From the NCBI RefSeq assembly GCF_002934625.1, contig NZ_PTJD01000004.1, forward strand, positions 275,579-339,578: 64,000 nt of DNA, written 5' to 3'. The DNA is from Kineococcus xinjiangensis (GTDB lineage Bacteria; Actinomycetota; Actinomycetes; Actinomycetales; Kineococcaceae). Position numbers and translations under genes: made by a program. This document shows, in pieces, positions 42,222 through 51,415 of this stretch (positions are counted from its first letter, which is position 1; every line of letters starts with the position of its first letter). The notes under the pieces are model-generated. The model made no database searches. It was not told where the DNA came from and saw nothing but the letters and a program-made list of their open reading frames with translations.

Positions 42222-43247
42222 TCAGCGGCGCGCCTCCACGGCGGTCAGCACGCCGCGCAGCGCCCGCCAGTCCGAGGTGATGACGCTCGCACCGCGACCG
42301 GCGAGCAGCCGCAGGCGCTCGCGCGCCTGCTGTTCGGTGGGATCCGTGGCGCTGATGGCCGGCGCCACGGCGTGCGCGTCGGTCATCACGACGAGGTAGT
42401 GGTTGCGCACGTACCAGGAGGTGTCGATGCCACCGGAGGCGTAGGCGCCGGCATCGCCGTCGAACACGACGAACCAGGGGCGCAGGCCCGCGTCGGCGTA
42501 GCGGGTCCGCGGGTCGCCGGGCGCTGCGCGGTGCACGGCGGGGAACGCCTGCGCCTCCCCGAACCGCCCGGCAGCGTGCAGGGCGCGCAGGTGGGAGGCG
42601 TACTCCACGTCCGTCCACAGGGTGTCGTTGGGGTTCCGCTCCTCCAGCGTGCCAGGGATGAGCTCGACCACGACCCTCCCCGCCAGCGCCGCCCGCGACG
42701 GCCAGGCGCCGGCGCGCGCGGCGGCGTCGAGGTGGGGGTGCCCGCCCAGCAGGTCGGCGGGCCGGAACACCCGCGAGCCGAGGTGTCGGCGCACGTACGC
42801 GTCGAACTCGTCCGGGCCGAGACCGGCGCGGTTGTCGAAGCCCTTCTTCAGCTCCACCTTCACGGTGATCGGGCCCGCCGTGGGGTGGGCGTCGAGCCAC
42901 AGGCGCAGGTCGTCCAGGCAGGAGGCGAGGTCCTGGTTGCGGTCCCCCGTGTAGAGCTGGGCGGGGCTGCTCGCCTTGACGCAGTTGTTGTCGTTGCCCA
43001 GGGGCTTGTCGTGACTGACCCGCCACCGCCGCGAGAACGGGTCCGCCCACACGTCCAGCTCCAGCAGCGTGGTGCCGGCGTCCAGCCCCTGCGCCAGGTA
43101 CGTGTAGGCGCTCTTGGAGTAGCCGTTGTGCACCCCGACCGTGGTGACCTCCGACAGCCGCGGCCCTGCGGCCGCTGCGGGGTCCACCCCCACCGCGAGA
43201 GCGGTGAGCAGGGTTGCGGCGGCAGTCGCCGCGGGTCGTGCGCGCAC
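42222..43247 (-). CDS. secreted PI-PLC-like phosphodiesterase
   Basis: A 341-aa secreted protein of the PLC-like phosphodiesterase TIM-barrel fold (Ca2+-dependent PI-PLC-C1 type). The signal peptide (VRARPAATAAATLLTALAVGVDPAAAAG) ends in an AxA-type site near residue 28. The two catalytic histidines lie in GVHNGYS and in WRVSHDKPLG, with ELDVWAD between them for metal. The long C-terminal half (about 150-341) contains VVVELIPGTLEERNPN and TSDWRALRGVL. It should cleave phosphodiester bonds outside the cell; an inositol phospholipid or glycerophosphodiester substrate is possible but not shown. GTG 43247 has GGAG 8 bases upstream. It stands between two glycerol gene groups. Confidence 0.82.
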   Translation of the reverse strand: MRARPAATAAATLLTALAVGVDPAAAAGPRLSEVTTVGVHNGYSKSAYTYLAQGLDAGTTLLELDVWADPFSRRWRVSHDKPLGNDNNCVKASSPAQLYTGDRNQDLASCLDDLRLWLDAHPTAGPITVKVELKKGFDNRAGLGPDEFDAYVRRHLGSRVFRPADLLGGHPHLDAAARAGAWPSRAALAGRVVVELIPGTLEERNPNDTLWTDVEYASHLRALHAAGRFGEAQAFPAVHRAAPGDPRTRYADAGLRPWFVVFDGDAGAYASGGIDTSWYVRNHYLVVMTDAHAVAPAISATDPTEQQARERLRLLAGRGASVITSDWRALRGVLTAVEARR

Positions 43248-43353
43248 GGGCTCTCCAGGGTTCGGCGGGGTCGGGCCCGTGGACGCTAGCCGCCGTCGGG
43301 GCACCGGGAGGAGGACCTCGGTGGGCCGCGGTGTGAACGCGACGGGAACGCAG

Positions 43354-43409
43354 CGGTCCCGGCCCCGGCCGGGACCGCCTGCGCGGCGGTCCGGCCGGGG
43401 CCGGGACCG
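43354..43409 (-). terminator. stem-loop terminator after glpD
   Basis: A perfect 19-bp outer stem (43354-43372 and 43391-43409) whose loop contains a further 6-bp ACCGCC/GGCGGT stem; it lies 29 bases past the glpD stop on the minus strand. Confidence 0.8.
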
Positions 43410-43437
43410 TCCCCTCCGCTCCCCCGGTCCCGACCGC

Positions 43438-45177
43438 TCAGGTGACCGGTACGACCTCCGGTGCCTGCAGCCGGATCGCGTCGGCGGAGGCGTCGTCGGG
43501 AACCTCCTGCGACGCCCGCTCCGCACGCACCCGCTCCAGGTACAGCTGCACCTCCCGCTCGGTGCGCTCCGCGTCCCAGCCCAGCGGAGCGGCCATCAGC
43601 TCCGCCGCGAGCCGAGCGCTCTCGGTGCCGCGGTCCCACGTCTCGATGGAGATGCGGGTGCGGCGGGCGAGCACGTCGTCGAGGTGGCGGGCGCCCTCGT
43701 GCGTCACCGCGTACACCACCTCGGCCCGCAGGTAGTCGTCGGCGGCGGGCAGGACGCGTCCCAGCTCCGGGTCGGCCTCGACGAGGGCCAGGACCTCGGT
43801 GGTGAGGGAGCCGTAGCGGTTCAGGAGGTGCTCGACGTGGTCGACGTGGATGCCCGCACGGGAGGCGAGGCGGTGGCGCTGGTTCCACATCGCCTTGTAG
43901 CCGTCCGCGCCGACCAGCGGCACGTCCTCGGTGGTGGACTCGGGCACCTTGCCGTCCATGCCCTGCACCGCCACGTCGACCGCATCCTTGGCCATCACCC
44001 GGTACGTCGTGTACTTGCCGCCCGCGACGACCACGAGGCCGGGGACGGGATGGCCGACGACGTGCTCGCGCGACAGCTTGCTCGTGGACTCCGACTCGCC
44101 CGACAGCAGCGGGCGCAGGCCGGCGTAGACGCCCTCCACGTCCTCCCGGCTCAGCGGCGAGCGCAGCACCGCGTTGACGTGGTCGAGGACGTAGTCGATG
44201 TCCGCGCTGGTGGCGGCGGGGTGCGCCTTGTCCAGGTCCCAGTCGGTGTCGGTGGTGCCGATGATCCAGTGCCGGCCCCAGGGGATGATGAACAGGACGC
44301 TCTTCTCCGTGCGCAGGATCATCCCGGTGCGCGACTGGATGCGGTCGCGCGGCACGACGAGGTGGATCCCCTTGGACGCGCGGACCTTGAACTGCCCGCG
44401 GGCGTTGACGAGCTCCTGCGTCTCGTCGGTCCACACACCGGTGGCGTTGATGACCTGCCTGGCGCGGACGGGGATCTCCCGGCCGGTCTCCAGGTCCACG
44501 ACGATCGCGCCGACGACGCGCTGGCCCTCGCGGAGGAACTCCCGGACCCGGGTGCGGTTGGCCGCCGCGGCGCCGTAGTGGACGGCCGTCCGGGTCAGCA
44601 TCATCGTGTGGCGGGCGTCGTCGACCTGCCCGTCGTAGTACTGGATCGCGCCGACCATGGCGTCCTTGCGCAGGCCGGGGGCCTCCTTCAGCACGCCCTT
44701 GCGCGAGAGATGGCGGTGCAGCGGGAAACCGGTGTTGTTCCCCGAGGACACGGCCATGGCGTCGTAGAGGGCGATCCCGGAGCCGACGTAGGGCCGCTCC
44801 GCGAAGCGCTTGGTCAGCGGGTACAGGAACGGCACCGGCTTGACGAGGTGCGGGGCGAGCTTGTTGCGCAGCAGCCCCCGCTCGCGCAGCGCCTCGTGCA
44901 CGAGGGCGAAGTCCAGCATCTCCAGGTAGCGCAGGCCACCGTGGATCAGCTTGCTCGACCGGCTCGACGTGCCGCTGGCCCAGTCCCTGGCCTCGACGAT
45001 GGCCGTGCGCAGCCCCCGCGTCACCGCGTCCAACGCCGCTCCCGCCCCGACGACACCGCCGCCGACGACGAGCACGTCGAACTCCCCGCGCGTCATCTCC
45101 TCCAGCGCCTCGGCACGCGCCTGCGGCGACAGTGCCTGTGCGCGTCCAAGCCGCGACGATCCAGTGTCCACGTCCAT
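43438..45177 (-). CDS. glpD: glycerol-3-phosphate dehydrogenase, FAD-dependent
   Basis: A 579-aa flavoprotein oxidising glycerol 3-phosphate to dihydroxyacetone phosphate and passing electrons to the respiratory chain at the membrane. The FAD-binding motif VLVVGGGVVGAGAALDA, the SSRSSKLIHGGLRYLE substrate region, GTTDTDWD and the C-terminal DAO_C domain (about 420-560) are present. ATG 45177 has GAGGGAG directly upstream. The length agrees with the actinobacterial GlpD. It is downstream of glpF and glpK copy 2 on the same strand, with a hairpin in the 122-base gap to glpK, so expression may be partly separate. Confidence 0.96.
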   Translation of the reverse strand: MDVDTGSSRLGRAQALSPQARAEALEEMTRGEFDVLVVGGGVVGAGAALDAVTRGLRTAIVEARDWASGTSSRSSKLIHGGLRYLEMLDFALVHEALRERGLLRNKLAPHLVKPVPFLYPLTKRFAERPYVGSGIALYDAMAVSSGNNTGFPLHRHLSRKGVLKEAPGLRKDAMVGAIQYYDGQVDDARHTMMLTRTAVHYGAAAANRTRVREFLREGQRVVGAIVVDLETGREIPVRARQVINATGVWTDETQELVNARGQFKVRASKGIHLVVPRDRIQSRTGMILRTEKSVLFIIPWGRHWIIGTTDTDWDLDKAHPAATSADIDYVLDHVNAVLRSPLSREDVEGVYAGLRPLLSGESESTSKLSREHVVGHPVPGLVVVAGGKYTTYRVMAKDAVDVAVQGMDGKVPESTTEDVPLVGADGYKAMWNQRHRLASRAGIHVDHVEHLLNRYGSLTTEVLALVEADPELGRVLPAADDYLRAEVVYAVTHEGARHLDDVLARRTRISIETWDRGTESARLAAELMAAPLGWDAERTEREVQLYLERVRAERASQEVPDDASADAIRLQAPEVVPVT

Positions 45178-45247
45178 CTCCCTCGTCGTCCTGCGTCGGT
45201 GCTGCGGTGGTTCCGCCGCCCCCGGTGACCCTTCCCCGGCGACGGAC

Positions 45248-45283
45248 AGGCGGGGCCGCGACCGCCCGGGCACGGCCCCGCCT
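45248..45283 (-). terminator. stem-loop between glpK copy 2 and glpD
   Basis: Perfect 11-bp arms (45248-45258 and 45273-45283) with a 14-base loop, 17 bases past the glpK stop. It may attenuate rather than fully stop transcription into glpD. Confidence 0.65.
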
Positions 45284-45299
45284 GCGTTCTGGAGGACCC

Positions 45300-46832
45300 T
45301 CAGTCCACGTCCACCCATCCGAGTGTGCGCTCGACCGCCTTGCGCCACCCCTTGTAGCCCTGCTCGCGCTGCTCGTCGCTCCACGTGGGCGTCCAGCGCT
45401 CGCCCTCGTTCCAGTTGTCGCGCAGCTCGTCCGTGGTCTTCCAGAACCCGACGGCGAGGCCGGCGGCGTAGGCCGCCCCCAGGGCCGTCGTCTCGGCCAC
45501 GACCGGCTTGGACACCGGGACGCCGAGGATGTCGGCCTGCATCTGCATGCAGAGGGTGTTGGCGGTGATGCCGCCGTCCACCTTCAGCACCTCGACGGGG
45601 ACGCCGGAGTCCTGGGCCATGGCGTCGGCGACGTCCTTGCTCTGGTAGCAGATGGACTCCAGCGTGGCCCGGGCGATGTGGGCGTTGGTGTTGTAGCGGG
45701 AGAGCCCCACGATCGCGCCGCGGGCGTCGGAACGCCAGTACGGGGCGAAGAGGCCCGAGAACGCCGGCACGAAGTAGCAGCCTCCGGAGTCCTCCACCTG
45801 CCGGGCCAGCGACTCCGACTCCGAGGCGCCGGAGATGATGCCGAGCTGGTCGCGCAGCCACTGCACCGCGGAACCGGTGACGGCGATGGAACCCTCGAGG
45901 GCGTAGACGGGCTTGTCGTCGTTGAACTGGTAGCAGACCGTCGTGAGGAGGCCGTTCTCGGAGCGGACCAGCTCGGTGCCGGTGTTCAGCAGCATGAAGT
46001 TGCCGGTTCCGTAGGTGTTCTTCGCCTCACCCGGCTCGAAGCACACCTGGCCGACGGTCGCGGCCTGCTGGTCGCCGAGGATGCCCGTCAGCGGCACCTC
46101 CCCGCCCAGGGGGCCGTTGGCCAGGGTGGTGCCGTAGCCCTCGCTGTAGGACGACGGCTTGATCTCGGGCAGCATCGCCCGGGGGATCCCGAAGAACCCG
46201 AGGAGCTCGTCGTCCCACTGCAGGGTCTCGAGGTCCATGAGCATGGTGCGGCTGGCGTTGGTCGGGTCGGTGATGTGCACCCCGCCGTTGACGCCGCCGG
46301 TCAGGTTCCAGATCAGCCACGAGTCGGTGTTGCCGAAGACGGCCTCACCCTTCTCCGCGTCCTCGCGCACACCGTCGACGTTCTCGAGGATCCACTGGAT
46401 CTTCCCGCCGGAGAAGTACGTCGCCGGCGGCAGGCCCGTCTTGCGGCGGATGATCTGGCCGCGCTCGTCGCGGTCCAGCGCCGAGGCGATGCGGTCGGTG
46501 CGGGTGTCCTGCCACACGATGGCGTTGTAGTACGGACGGCCGGTGCGCTTGTTCCACACCACGGCGGTCTCGCGCTGGTTGGTGATGCCCAGGGCGGCGA
46601 GGTCGCCCGCCTCCAGCTTCGCGGCGCCCATCCCGGTCTTGATGACGGAGCTGGTGCGCTCCCAGATCTCGATCGGGTCGTGCTCGACCCAGCCTGGCTT
46701 CGGCATGATCTGGGAGTGCTCGAGCTGGTGCTTGGCGACCTCGTTGCCGCTGTGGTCGAACACCATGAACCGCGTGCTGGTCGTGCCCTGGTCGACTGCG
46801 GCGACGTACTGGGGGCCGGACTCGGATGCCAT
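45300..46832 (-). CDS. glpK: glycerol kinase, copy 2
   Basis: A 510-aa FGGY kinase, homologous to copy 1. [56 protein letters not shown] and [19 protein letters not shown] are the matching motifs. This copy sits in the classical glpF-glpK-glpD order, 42 bases after glpF on the same strand. ATG 46832 has a purine-rich GCAGAGAGG 8 bases upstream. Compared with copy 1 its regulatory and substrate loops differ moderately, which would allow different allosteric control; a difference in substrate is possible, but cannot be judged from sequence alone. Confidence 0.96.
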   Translation of the reverse strand: MASESGPQYVAAVDQGTTSTRFMVFDHSGNEVAKHQLEHSQIMPKPGWVEHDPIEIWERTSSVIKTGMGAAKLEAGDLAALGITNQRETAVVWNKRTGRPYYNAIVWQDTRTDRIASALDRDERGQIIRRKTGLPPATYFSGGKIQWILENVDGVREDAEKGEAVFGNTDSWLIWNLTGGVNGGVHITDPTNASRTMLMDLETLQWDDELLGFFGIPRAMLPEIKPSSYSEGYGTTLANGPLGGEVPLTGILGDQQAATVGQVCFEPGEAKNTYGTGNFMLLNTGTELVRSENGLLTTVCYQFNDDKPVYALEGSIAVTGSAVQWLRDQLGIISGASESESLARQVEDSGGCYFVPAFSGLFAPYWRSDARGAIVGLSRYNTNAHIARATLESICYQSKDVADAMAQDSGVPVEVLKVDGGITANTLCMQMQADILGVPVSKPVVAETTALGAAYAAGLAVGFWKTTDELRDNWNEGERWTPTWSDEQREQGYKGWRKAVERTLGWVDVD

Positions 46833-46874
46833 CGGGTTCTGCCTCTCTGCAGGGGGACGGTCGGGTTGCGGCGA

Positions 46875-47744
46875 TCAGGCGTCGGTGGGGACGCGGCCCT
46901 GCTCGGTGGCCTCGCCGGGCTCCTCGGGCAGGTAGCGCTCGACGAGCACCTTGTAGAGCAGGCCGCCGAGCAGACCGCCGACGATCGGGGCGACGATCGG
47001 GATCCAGAAGTAGTAGGCCCCGCCGGACTCGCGCATCGCGGTGGAGTAGCCCGTCAGGAACGACGCCACCCGGGGCCCGAAGTCACGGGCGGGGTTGATG
47101 GCGTAGCCGGCGTTGACGCCCCACGCCATGCCGATGGCCACCACGATGAGGCCGATGATGAACGGGGCCATGTTGGCGCCGGGCGGGGTGGCGCGCAGGT
47201 CGGTGACCGCGAAGATCAGGAAGAGCAGGATCGCGGTGCCGATGACCTGGTCGATGAAGGCGCCGGTGAGGGTGACGTTCTCGGCGGGCAGCGTGGAGAA
47301 GATGCCCTGCGTGGCGAAGGTCGTCTCCGGGTCGGCCGCCATGATCAGGTCGTTGTAGCCGAAGCGCACGATGAGGGCCGCGACGAAGGCGCCGAGGAAC
47401 TGCGCGATGGAGTAGGGCAGCACCTTCGCCCAGGAGAAGCCCTTGAAGACGGCCAGCGTGATGGTGACGGCCGGGTTGAGGTGCGCACCGCTGGCGCGGC
47501 CCGCGACGTAGACGCCGAAGACGACGCCGAGGCCCCAGGCCCAGTGGATGGCGTCGGCTCCGCCGTTGCCGCCGGCGACGACCTGGGCGACGACGCCGAC
47601 GCCGATGAGGATGAGGATCGCGGTGCCCGCGAACTCCGCGAGGAGCTCGCCCATGAGACCGGGCTTCTGGTGGACCGAGGCGCGGGGCCGGTCGTGGTCG
47701 CGGACGGATGTGCGGGGTGCTGAGGTGCTGCCGTGCTCGGCCAT
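46875..47744 (-). CDS. glpF: glycerol uptake facilitator (aquaglyceroporin)
   Basis: A 289-aa MIP-family channel with six helices and two half-helices. Both NPA boxes are intact (GAHLNPAVTITL and GYAINPARDFGPR), and the aspartate after NPAR is the hallmark of glycerol-conducting members rather than water-only aquaporins. The hydrophilic N-terminus (about 30 residues) and C-terminus are cytoplasmic. ATG 47744 has GGAGAGG 5 bases upstream. It is the first gene of glpF-glpK-glpD. A hairpin lies in its leader. Together with glpK it traps glycerol in the cell as glycerol 3-phosphate. Confidence 0.96.
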   Translation of the reverse strand: MAEHGSTSAPRTSVRDHDRPRASVHQKPGLMGELLAEFAGTAILILIGVGVVAQVVAGGNGGADAIHWAWGLGVVFGVYVAGRASGAHLNPAVTITLAVFKGFSWAKVLPYSIAQFLGAFVAALIVRFGYNDLIMAADPETTFATQGIFSTLPAENVTLTGAFIDQVIGTAILLFLIFAVTDLRATPPGANMAPFIIGLIVVAIGMAWGVNAGYAINPARDFGPRVASFLTGYSTAMRESGGAYYFWIPIVAPIVGGLLGGLLYKVLVERYLPEEPGEATEQGRVPTDA

Positions 47745-47770
47745 GTGCCCTCTCCGTTGATAGGCGGTGT

Positions 47771-47795
47771 GCTCCGCTCCCGGGGGGAGCGGAGC
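47771..47795 (-). other. hairpin in the glpF leader
   Basis: Perfect 11-bp arms GCTCCGCTCCC and GGGAGCGGAGC with a 3-base loop, 27 bases upstream of the glpF start codon. It could be a 5'-UTR structure or an operator. The remaining region to 48027 has no gene or motif that I recognise. Confidence 0.45.
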
Positions 47796-48027
47796 GGGTG
47801 TCCGGTGCGGTCGTCGGTCCGGGCGTCGGGCCCGCGGGCCCGTTCCGGTGCTCGGGGCCGGGTGCGGCGGTCGGGGCACTTCCGTAGTGCCGCACTGATC
47901 CGCTCCCCGGTCCTGCGCCGAGGACGCTAGGAGGGGCGGCCGCGGGGGTCAACGCGCCCGGTTCGACGATGTCGAACGCCCTGGGCGGGCTCTCAAGTAC
48001 GCCGCCGCGCCTGCCGATGGAGCACGG

Positions 48028-49884
48028 GTGAACCCCTCCGGCGCCCTACGGCAGACGCATGCCGCCCGCGCCGAGGACCACCACGGCTCCGGACCGGGTT
48101 TCGACGCGGCCGCGGAGCTCGACGTCGTGCTGCGCGCGGGCCTGCTGCGCACCGCCTTCCAGCCGATCGTCGACATCGACTCGCGCCTGCCGGTGGCGTT
48201 CGAGGCCCTCGCCCGCGGCCCGGAGGGCTCCCCCCTGCACCGCCCCGACGCGCTCTTCGCCGCCGCCCGCAGCGTCGGCCGCCTCGCCGAGCTCGACCGC
48301 GCCTGCCAGCTCGCCGCCCTGCGCTCCGCGGAGGACGCCGGTCTGGGAACGGGCTGGACCCTCTTCCTCAACACCGAGCCCGAGGCCGCCGGGACCCGCC
48401 GCCCGCCCACCCTCGGCGGCCAGCGCGGCCACGCCGTCGTCGTCGAGCTGACGGAGCGCGCCCTCACCGCCCGCCCCGCCGAGCTGCTGCGGATGGTGGA
48501 CCTGCTGCGCTCGCGCGGGTGGGGCATCGCCCTCGACGACGTGGGCGCCGACCCCGCCTCGCTGGCACTGCTGCCGCTCGTGCGCCCCGACGTCGTCAAG
48601 CTGGACCTGCGGCTCGTCCAGGCCCAGCCGGACGCGCAGATCGCCGCCATCGTCAACGCCGTCAGCGCCCAGGCCGAGCGCGACGGCACCCTCGTCCTCG
48701 CCGAGGGCATCGAGACGGAGGAGCAGCGCGCCACGGCCGTGGCCTTCGGCGCCTCCCTCGGCCAGGGCTGGCTCTTCGGCCGCCCCGAGCCGCTGCCGGC
48801 CACCGTCACCCGCCCGCCCGCCGACACCATCACGCTCTCCCCGCGGCGGCGGCTGGACTCCGGCCGCACCCCCTTCGAGGTCGGCGCCCGCCGCCGGCCC
48901 GTCCGCGTCGCGACGAAGCCGCTGCTCATCCAGATGAGCAAGCAGCTCGAGCAGCAGGCCCGCGGCAACGGCGACGCCTGCGTGGTGGTCTCGACCTTCC
49001 AGGACGCGGCCAACTTCACCCCCGCCACCCGCGTCCGCTACGCGGACATCGCAGCCACCGCCACCTTCGTGGCCGCCCTCGGCCACGGCATGGCCGACGA
49101 GCCCCTGCCGGGGGTCCGGGGAGCCTCGATCGACGCCTCCGACCCCCTCGCGCTGGAGTGGGCCGTCACGGTCCTCGGCCCCCACTTCGCCGGGGCGCTG
49201 CTCGCCCGCGACCTCGGGGACACCGGCCCCGACGCGCAGCGCCGCTTCGAGTTCGTCATCACCCACGACCGCGACCTCGTGGTGGCCGCCGCGAGCGCGC
49301 TGCTGACCCGGGTGGCGCCCCTGCGCGCCCTCGAGCCGGTGCGCGAGCCGACCGCGCCGTCCCCCGCACCGCTCTCCGCGTCCCACCCCGCCGTCCCCGC
49401 CCCGCGCCCGCCCGTGCACGAACTCGCCTCCCGCAGCGGGCTCCTGGCCCGGTTGCAGACCGCGGTGGACGCCGGCCGGACCAGGGGCGTCGGCGCCGTG
49501 CTGCTGCTGGTGGCCGTGGAGACCGAGGACGGCACCCCGCAGCGCCTGCACGCGCCCCGGGCCCTGGACCGCCGGCTGCGCGCCGCGGTGCGCTCCCAGG
49601 ACGTGACGCTGGAACTCGCACCCGGGCTGCACGCCCTCGTCCTCGTCGACGTCTTCCCCGGGCAGGCCGAGGCCGTCGCGGAGCGGGTCTCCGACTCCGT
49701 GCTGCTGGCGCTCGAGGCCGCCACGGGCGACGCGAGCCCGCGGGTGCTGGTGAGCATCGGCGCCAGCCTCAGCCCGGACCGGGCCTCCTCCGCCGACGAG
49801 GCGCTCGGGCAGGCGGAGGACGCCCTGCTGCTGGCCCGCGCAGCGGGTGGGGACTGCGCCCGCATCTGGCGCCGCTCCCGCTGA
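48028..49884 (+). CDS. EAL-DICT protein with degenerate GGDEF-like C-terminus
   Basis: A 618-aa cytoplasmic signalling protein. Residues 30-270 are an EAL domain: FEALAR signature, LNTEP, VVELTERA, ALDDVGAD in place of the usual DDFG, VVKLD and EGIETEEQ with the terminal GQGWLFGRP. The key metal and catalytic residues are kept, so c-di-GMP hydrolysis is plausible. Residues 290-430 are a DICT sensory domain (LLIQMSKQLEQQ, VVSTFQDAANFTPATRVRYADIA). Residues 470-615 resemble a GGDEF fold without a GGDEF motif, so no cyclase activity is expected. GTG 48028 is the start. It is divergent from glpF. Confidence 0.88.
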   Translation: MNPSGALRQTHAARAEDHHGSGPGFDAAAELDVVLRAGLLRTAFQPIVDIDSRLPVAFEALARGPEGSPLHRPDALFAAARSVGRLAELDRACQLAALRSAEDAGLGTGWTLFLNTEPEAAGTRRPPTLGGQRGHAVVVELTERALTARPAELLRMVDLLRSRGWGIALDDVGADPASLALLPLVRPDVVKLDLRLVQAQPDAQIAAIVNAVSAQAERDGTLVLAEGIETEEQRATAVAFGASLGQGWLFGRPEPLPATVTRPPADTITLSPRRRLDSGRTPFEVGARRRPVRVATKPLLIQMSKQLEQQARGNGDACVVVSTFQDAANFTPATRVRYADIAATATFVAALGHGMADEPLPGVRGASIDASDPLALEWAVTVLGPHFAGALLARDLGDTGPDAQRRFEFVITHDRDLVVAAASALLTRVAPLRALEPVREPTAPSPAPLSASHPAVPAPRPPVHELASRSGLLARLQTAVDAGRTRGVGAVLLLVAVETEDGTPQRLHAPRALDRRLRAAVRSQDVTLELAPGLHALVLVDVFPGQAEAVAERVSDSVLLALEAATGDASPRVLVSIGASLSPDRASSADEALGQAEDALLLARAAGGDCARIWRRSR

Positions 49885-49914
49885 CCACCAGCACCACCAC
49901 CACCAGCACCACCG
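49885..49914 (+). repeat. short CCA/GCA-rich repeat after the EAL gene
   Basis: Imperfect trinucleotide run (CCA, GCA, CAC units) just past the EAL-DICT stop. It is low-complexity sequence without an obvious role. Confidence 0.6.
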
Positions 49915-50043
49915 GCTGCCGCGAAACCGCGGTGCGGATCCGCACGGACGACTGGCAAGCTGGACGGCGGCCCACCCGGCGGTGGGCACCCGCACCACCG
50001 GTGGACGAGCGCCGGTGAACGAGCACCGAACGAGGCACACCCG

Positions 50044-51369
50044 ATGGGCTCCCGCGAGGACCACGCGTCCGGCATGACCACCTACGCGGCAGTGCTGCGC
50101 AACCCGCGCGCTGCCCGTCCCTTCGCAGCGGCGGTGCTGGCCCGGCTGCCGATCGCGATGGCCCCGCTGGGGCTCGTCCTGCTCGTCGAGGAGCTGCGCG
50201 ACTCCTACGCCCTGGCGGGCGTCGTCGCGGGTGCCTTCGCCATCGGGGCCGCGATCGGCTCACCGCTGTGGGGCCGCGCCCTCGACCGCTTCGGGCAGCC
50301 GCGGGTCGTCCTCGCCTCCGCGCTGCCGAGCGCGGCGCTGCTCACCGTCCTCACGCTCGTCACGGCCACGGCGGCCCACGACGCGGCGCTGCCCGCGCTG
50401 GCCGTCCTGGTCGGCCTCACGTTCCCGCCGATCAGTCCCGCGATGCGCGCGGCGTGGCGGGTGGTGCTGCCCGACCTGAAGCAGCAGCGCGCGGGGTACG
50501 CCCTGGACGCCGTCGCCGTGGAGACGATCTTCGTGGGCGGCCCGCTGCTCCTGACCCTGCTGCTGGCCTTCTTCGACCCGCTGGTGCCGACCCTGGTGAC
50601 GGCCGGACTGCAGGCCACCGGCGCGCTGCTCTACTCCCGCACCCACGCCGCCCGGACCTGGCGACCCGCTCCGGGCGAGCACGCCGGCCCGGGCGGCTCG
50701 GCTCCCGGGGAGGCGGCGCTGCCGTGGTACCGGCGCACGGTCGCGCTCGTCGCCGGCATCCCCATCGCGTTGAGCGTCATGGCGGCCATGAGCGTCGGCT
50801 TCGGCCTGCTCGACGTCTCCCTGGCGGCGGTCGCCGAGAAGGTGCTCGGCTCCAGCGACCAGCTCGGCTACCTCTTCGCCGCCATCGCCGGCGGCAGCGC
50901 CGTGGGCGGTCTCCTGTACGGCGGGCGGAACTGGACCGGGCCGGAGCGGCGACGGCTGCCGGTGTGCCTGGGTGGCTTCGGCGTGCTGCTGGGGGTCACC
51001 GCGATCGTCGTCGGCGACGGCGACCCGTCGCTGACCGTGCTGCTGCCGGTGCTGTTCTGCACGGGCCTCTTCATCTCCCCCAACCTGATCATCCTGGGGG
51101 CGCTGATCGACGAGCTGGCCCCGGCGCACCGGGTGAACGAGGCGCAGGCGTGGCTGTCCACCGGCGTCACCGCGGGGGCCGCTGTCGGCAATGCCCTCGC
51201 GGGTCTGCTCATCGAGGCCTCCGGGCCGGTGCGGTCGATGACGTTCGCGTCGGCCGCCGTGTGCACCGCCGCCCTGCTGGCGCTGCTCGCGCAGGCGCGG
51301 TGGCGCCGCCTGTCCGCCGCCCGCACCACGCGCAGCCACGACGCGGCCACGGAGAGCGCTCCCGCCTGA
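50044..51369 (+). CDS. MFS transporter
   Basis: A 441-aa major facilitator with about twelve helices. The first half has the typical motif A region (GSPLWGRALDRFGQPRVV, loop 2-3). Helices alternate with short charged loops, and a longer hydrophilic loop joins the two halves around residues 195-230. The C-terminus is basic. It resembles the actinobacterial drug-exporter-like group, but the substrate is unknown. ATG 50044 is the first start; an ATG 30 bases further in (GMTTYAAVLRNP) is possible. It lies 159 bases after the EAL-DICT gene and 46 bases before the GHQR-like gene, all on the plus strand. Confidence 0.9.
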   Translation: MGSREDHASGMTTYAAVLRNPRAARPFAAAVLARLPIAMAPLGLVLLVEELRDSYALAGVVAGAFAIGAAIGSPLWGRALDRFGQPRVVLASALPSAALLTVLTLVTATAAHDAALPALAVLVGLTFPPISPAMRAAWRVVLPDLKQQRAGYALDAVAVETIFVGGPLLLTLLLAFFDPLVPTLVTAGLQATGALLYSRTHAARTWRPAPGEHAGPGGSAPGEAALPWYRRTVALVAGIPIALSVMAAMSVGFGLLDVSLAAVAEKVLGSSDQLGYLFAAIAGGSAVGGLLYGGRNWTGPERRRLPVCLGGFGVLLGVTAIVVGDGDPSLTVLLPVLFCTGLFISPNLIILGALIDELAPAHRVNEAQAWLSTGVTAGAAVGNALAGLLIEASGPVRSMTFASAAVCTAALLALLAQARWRRLSAARTTRSHDAATESAPA

Positions 51370-51415
51370 CGCGGTCTACCGTGATCCGACGGGTGCCGCG
51401 CGAGAGGTGGAGCAG

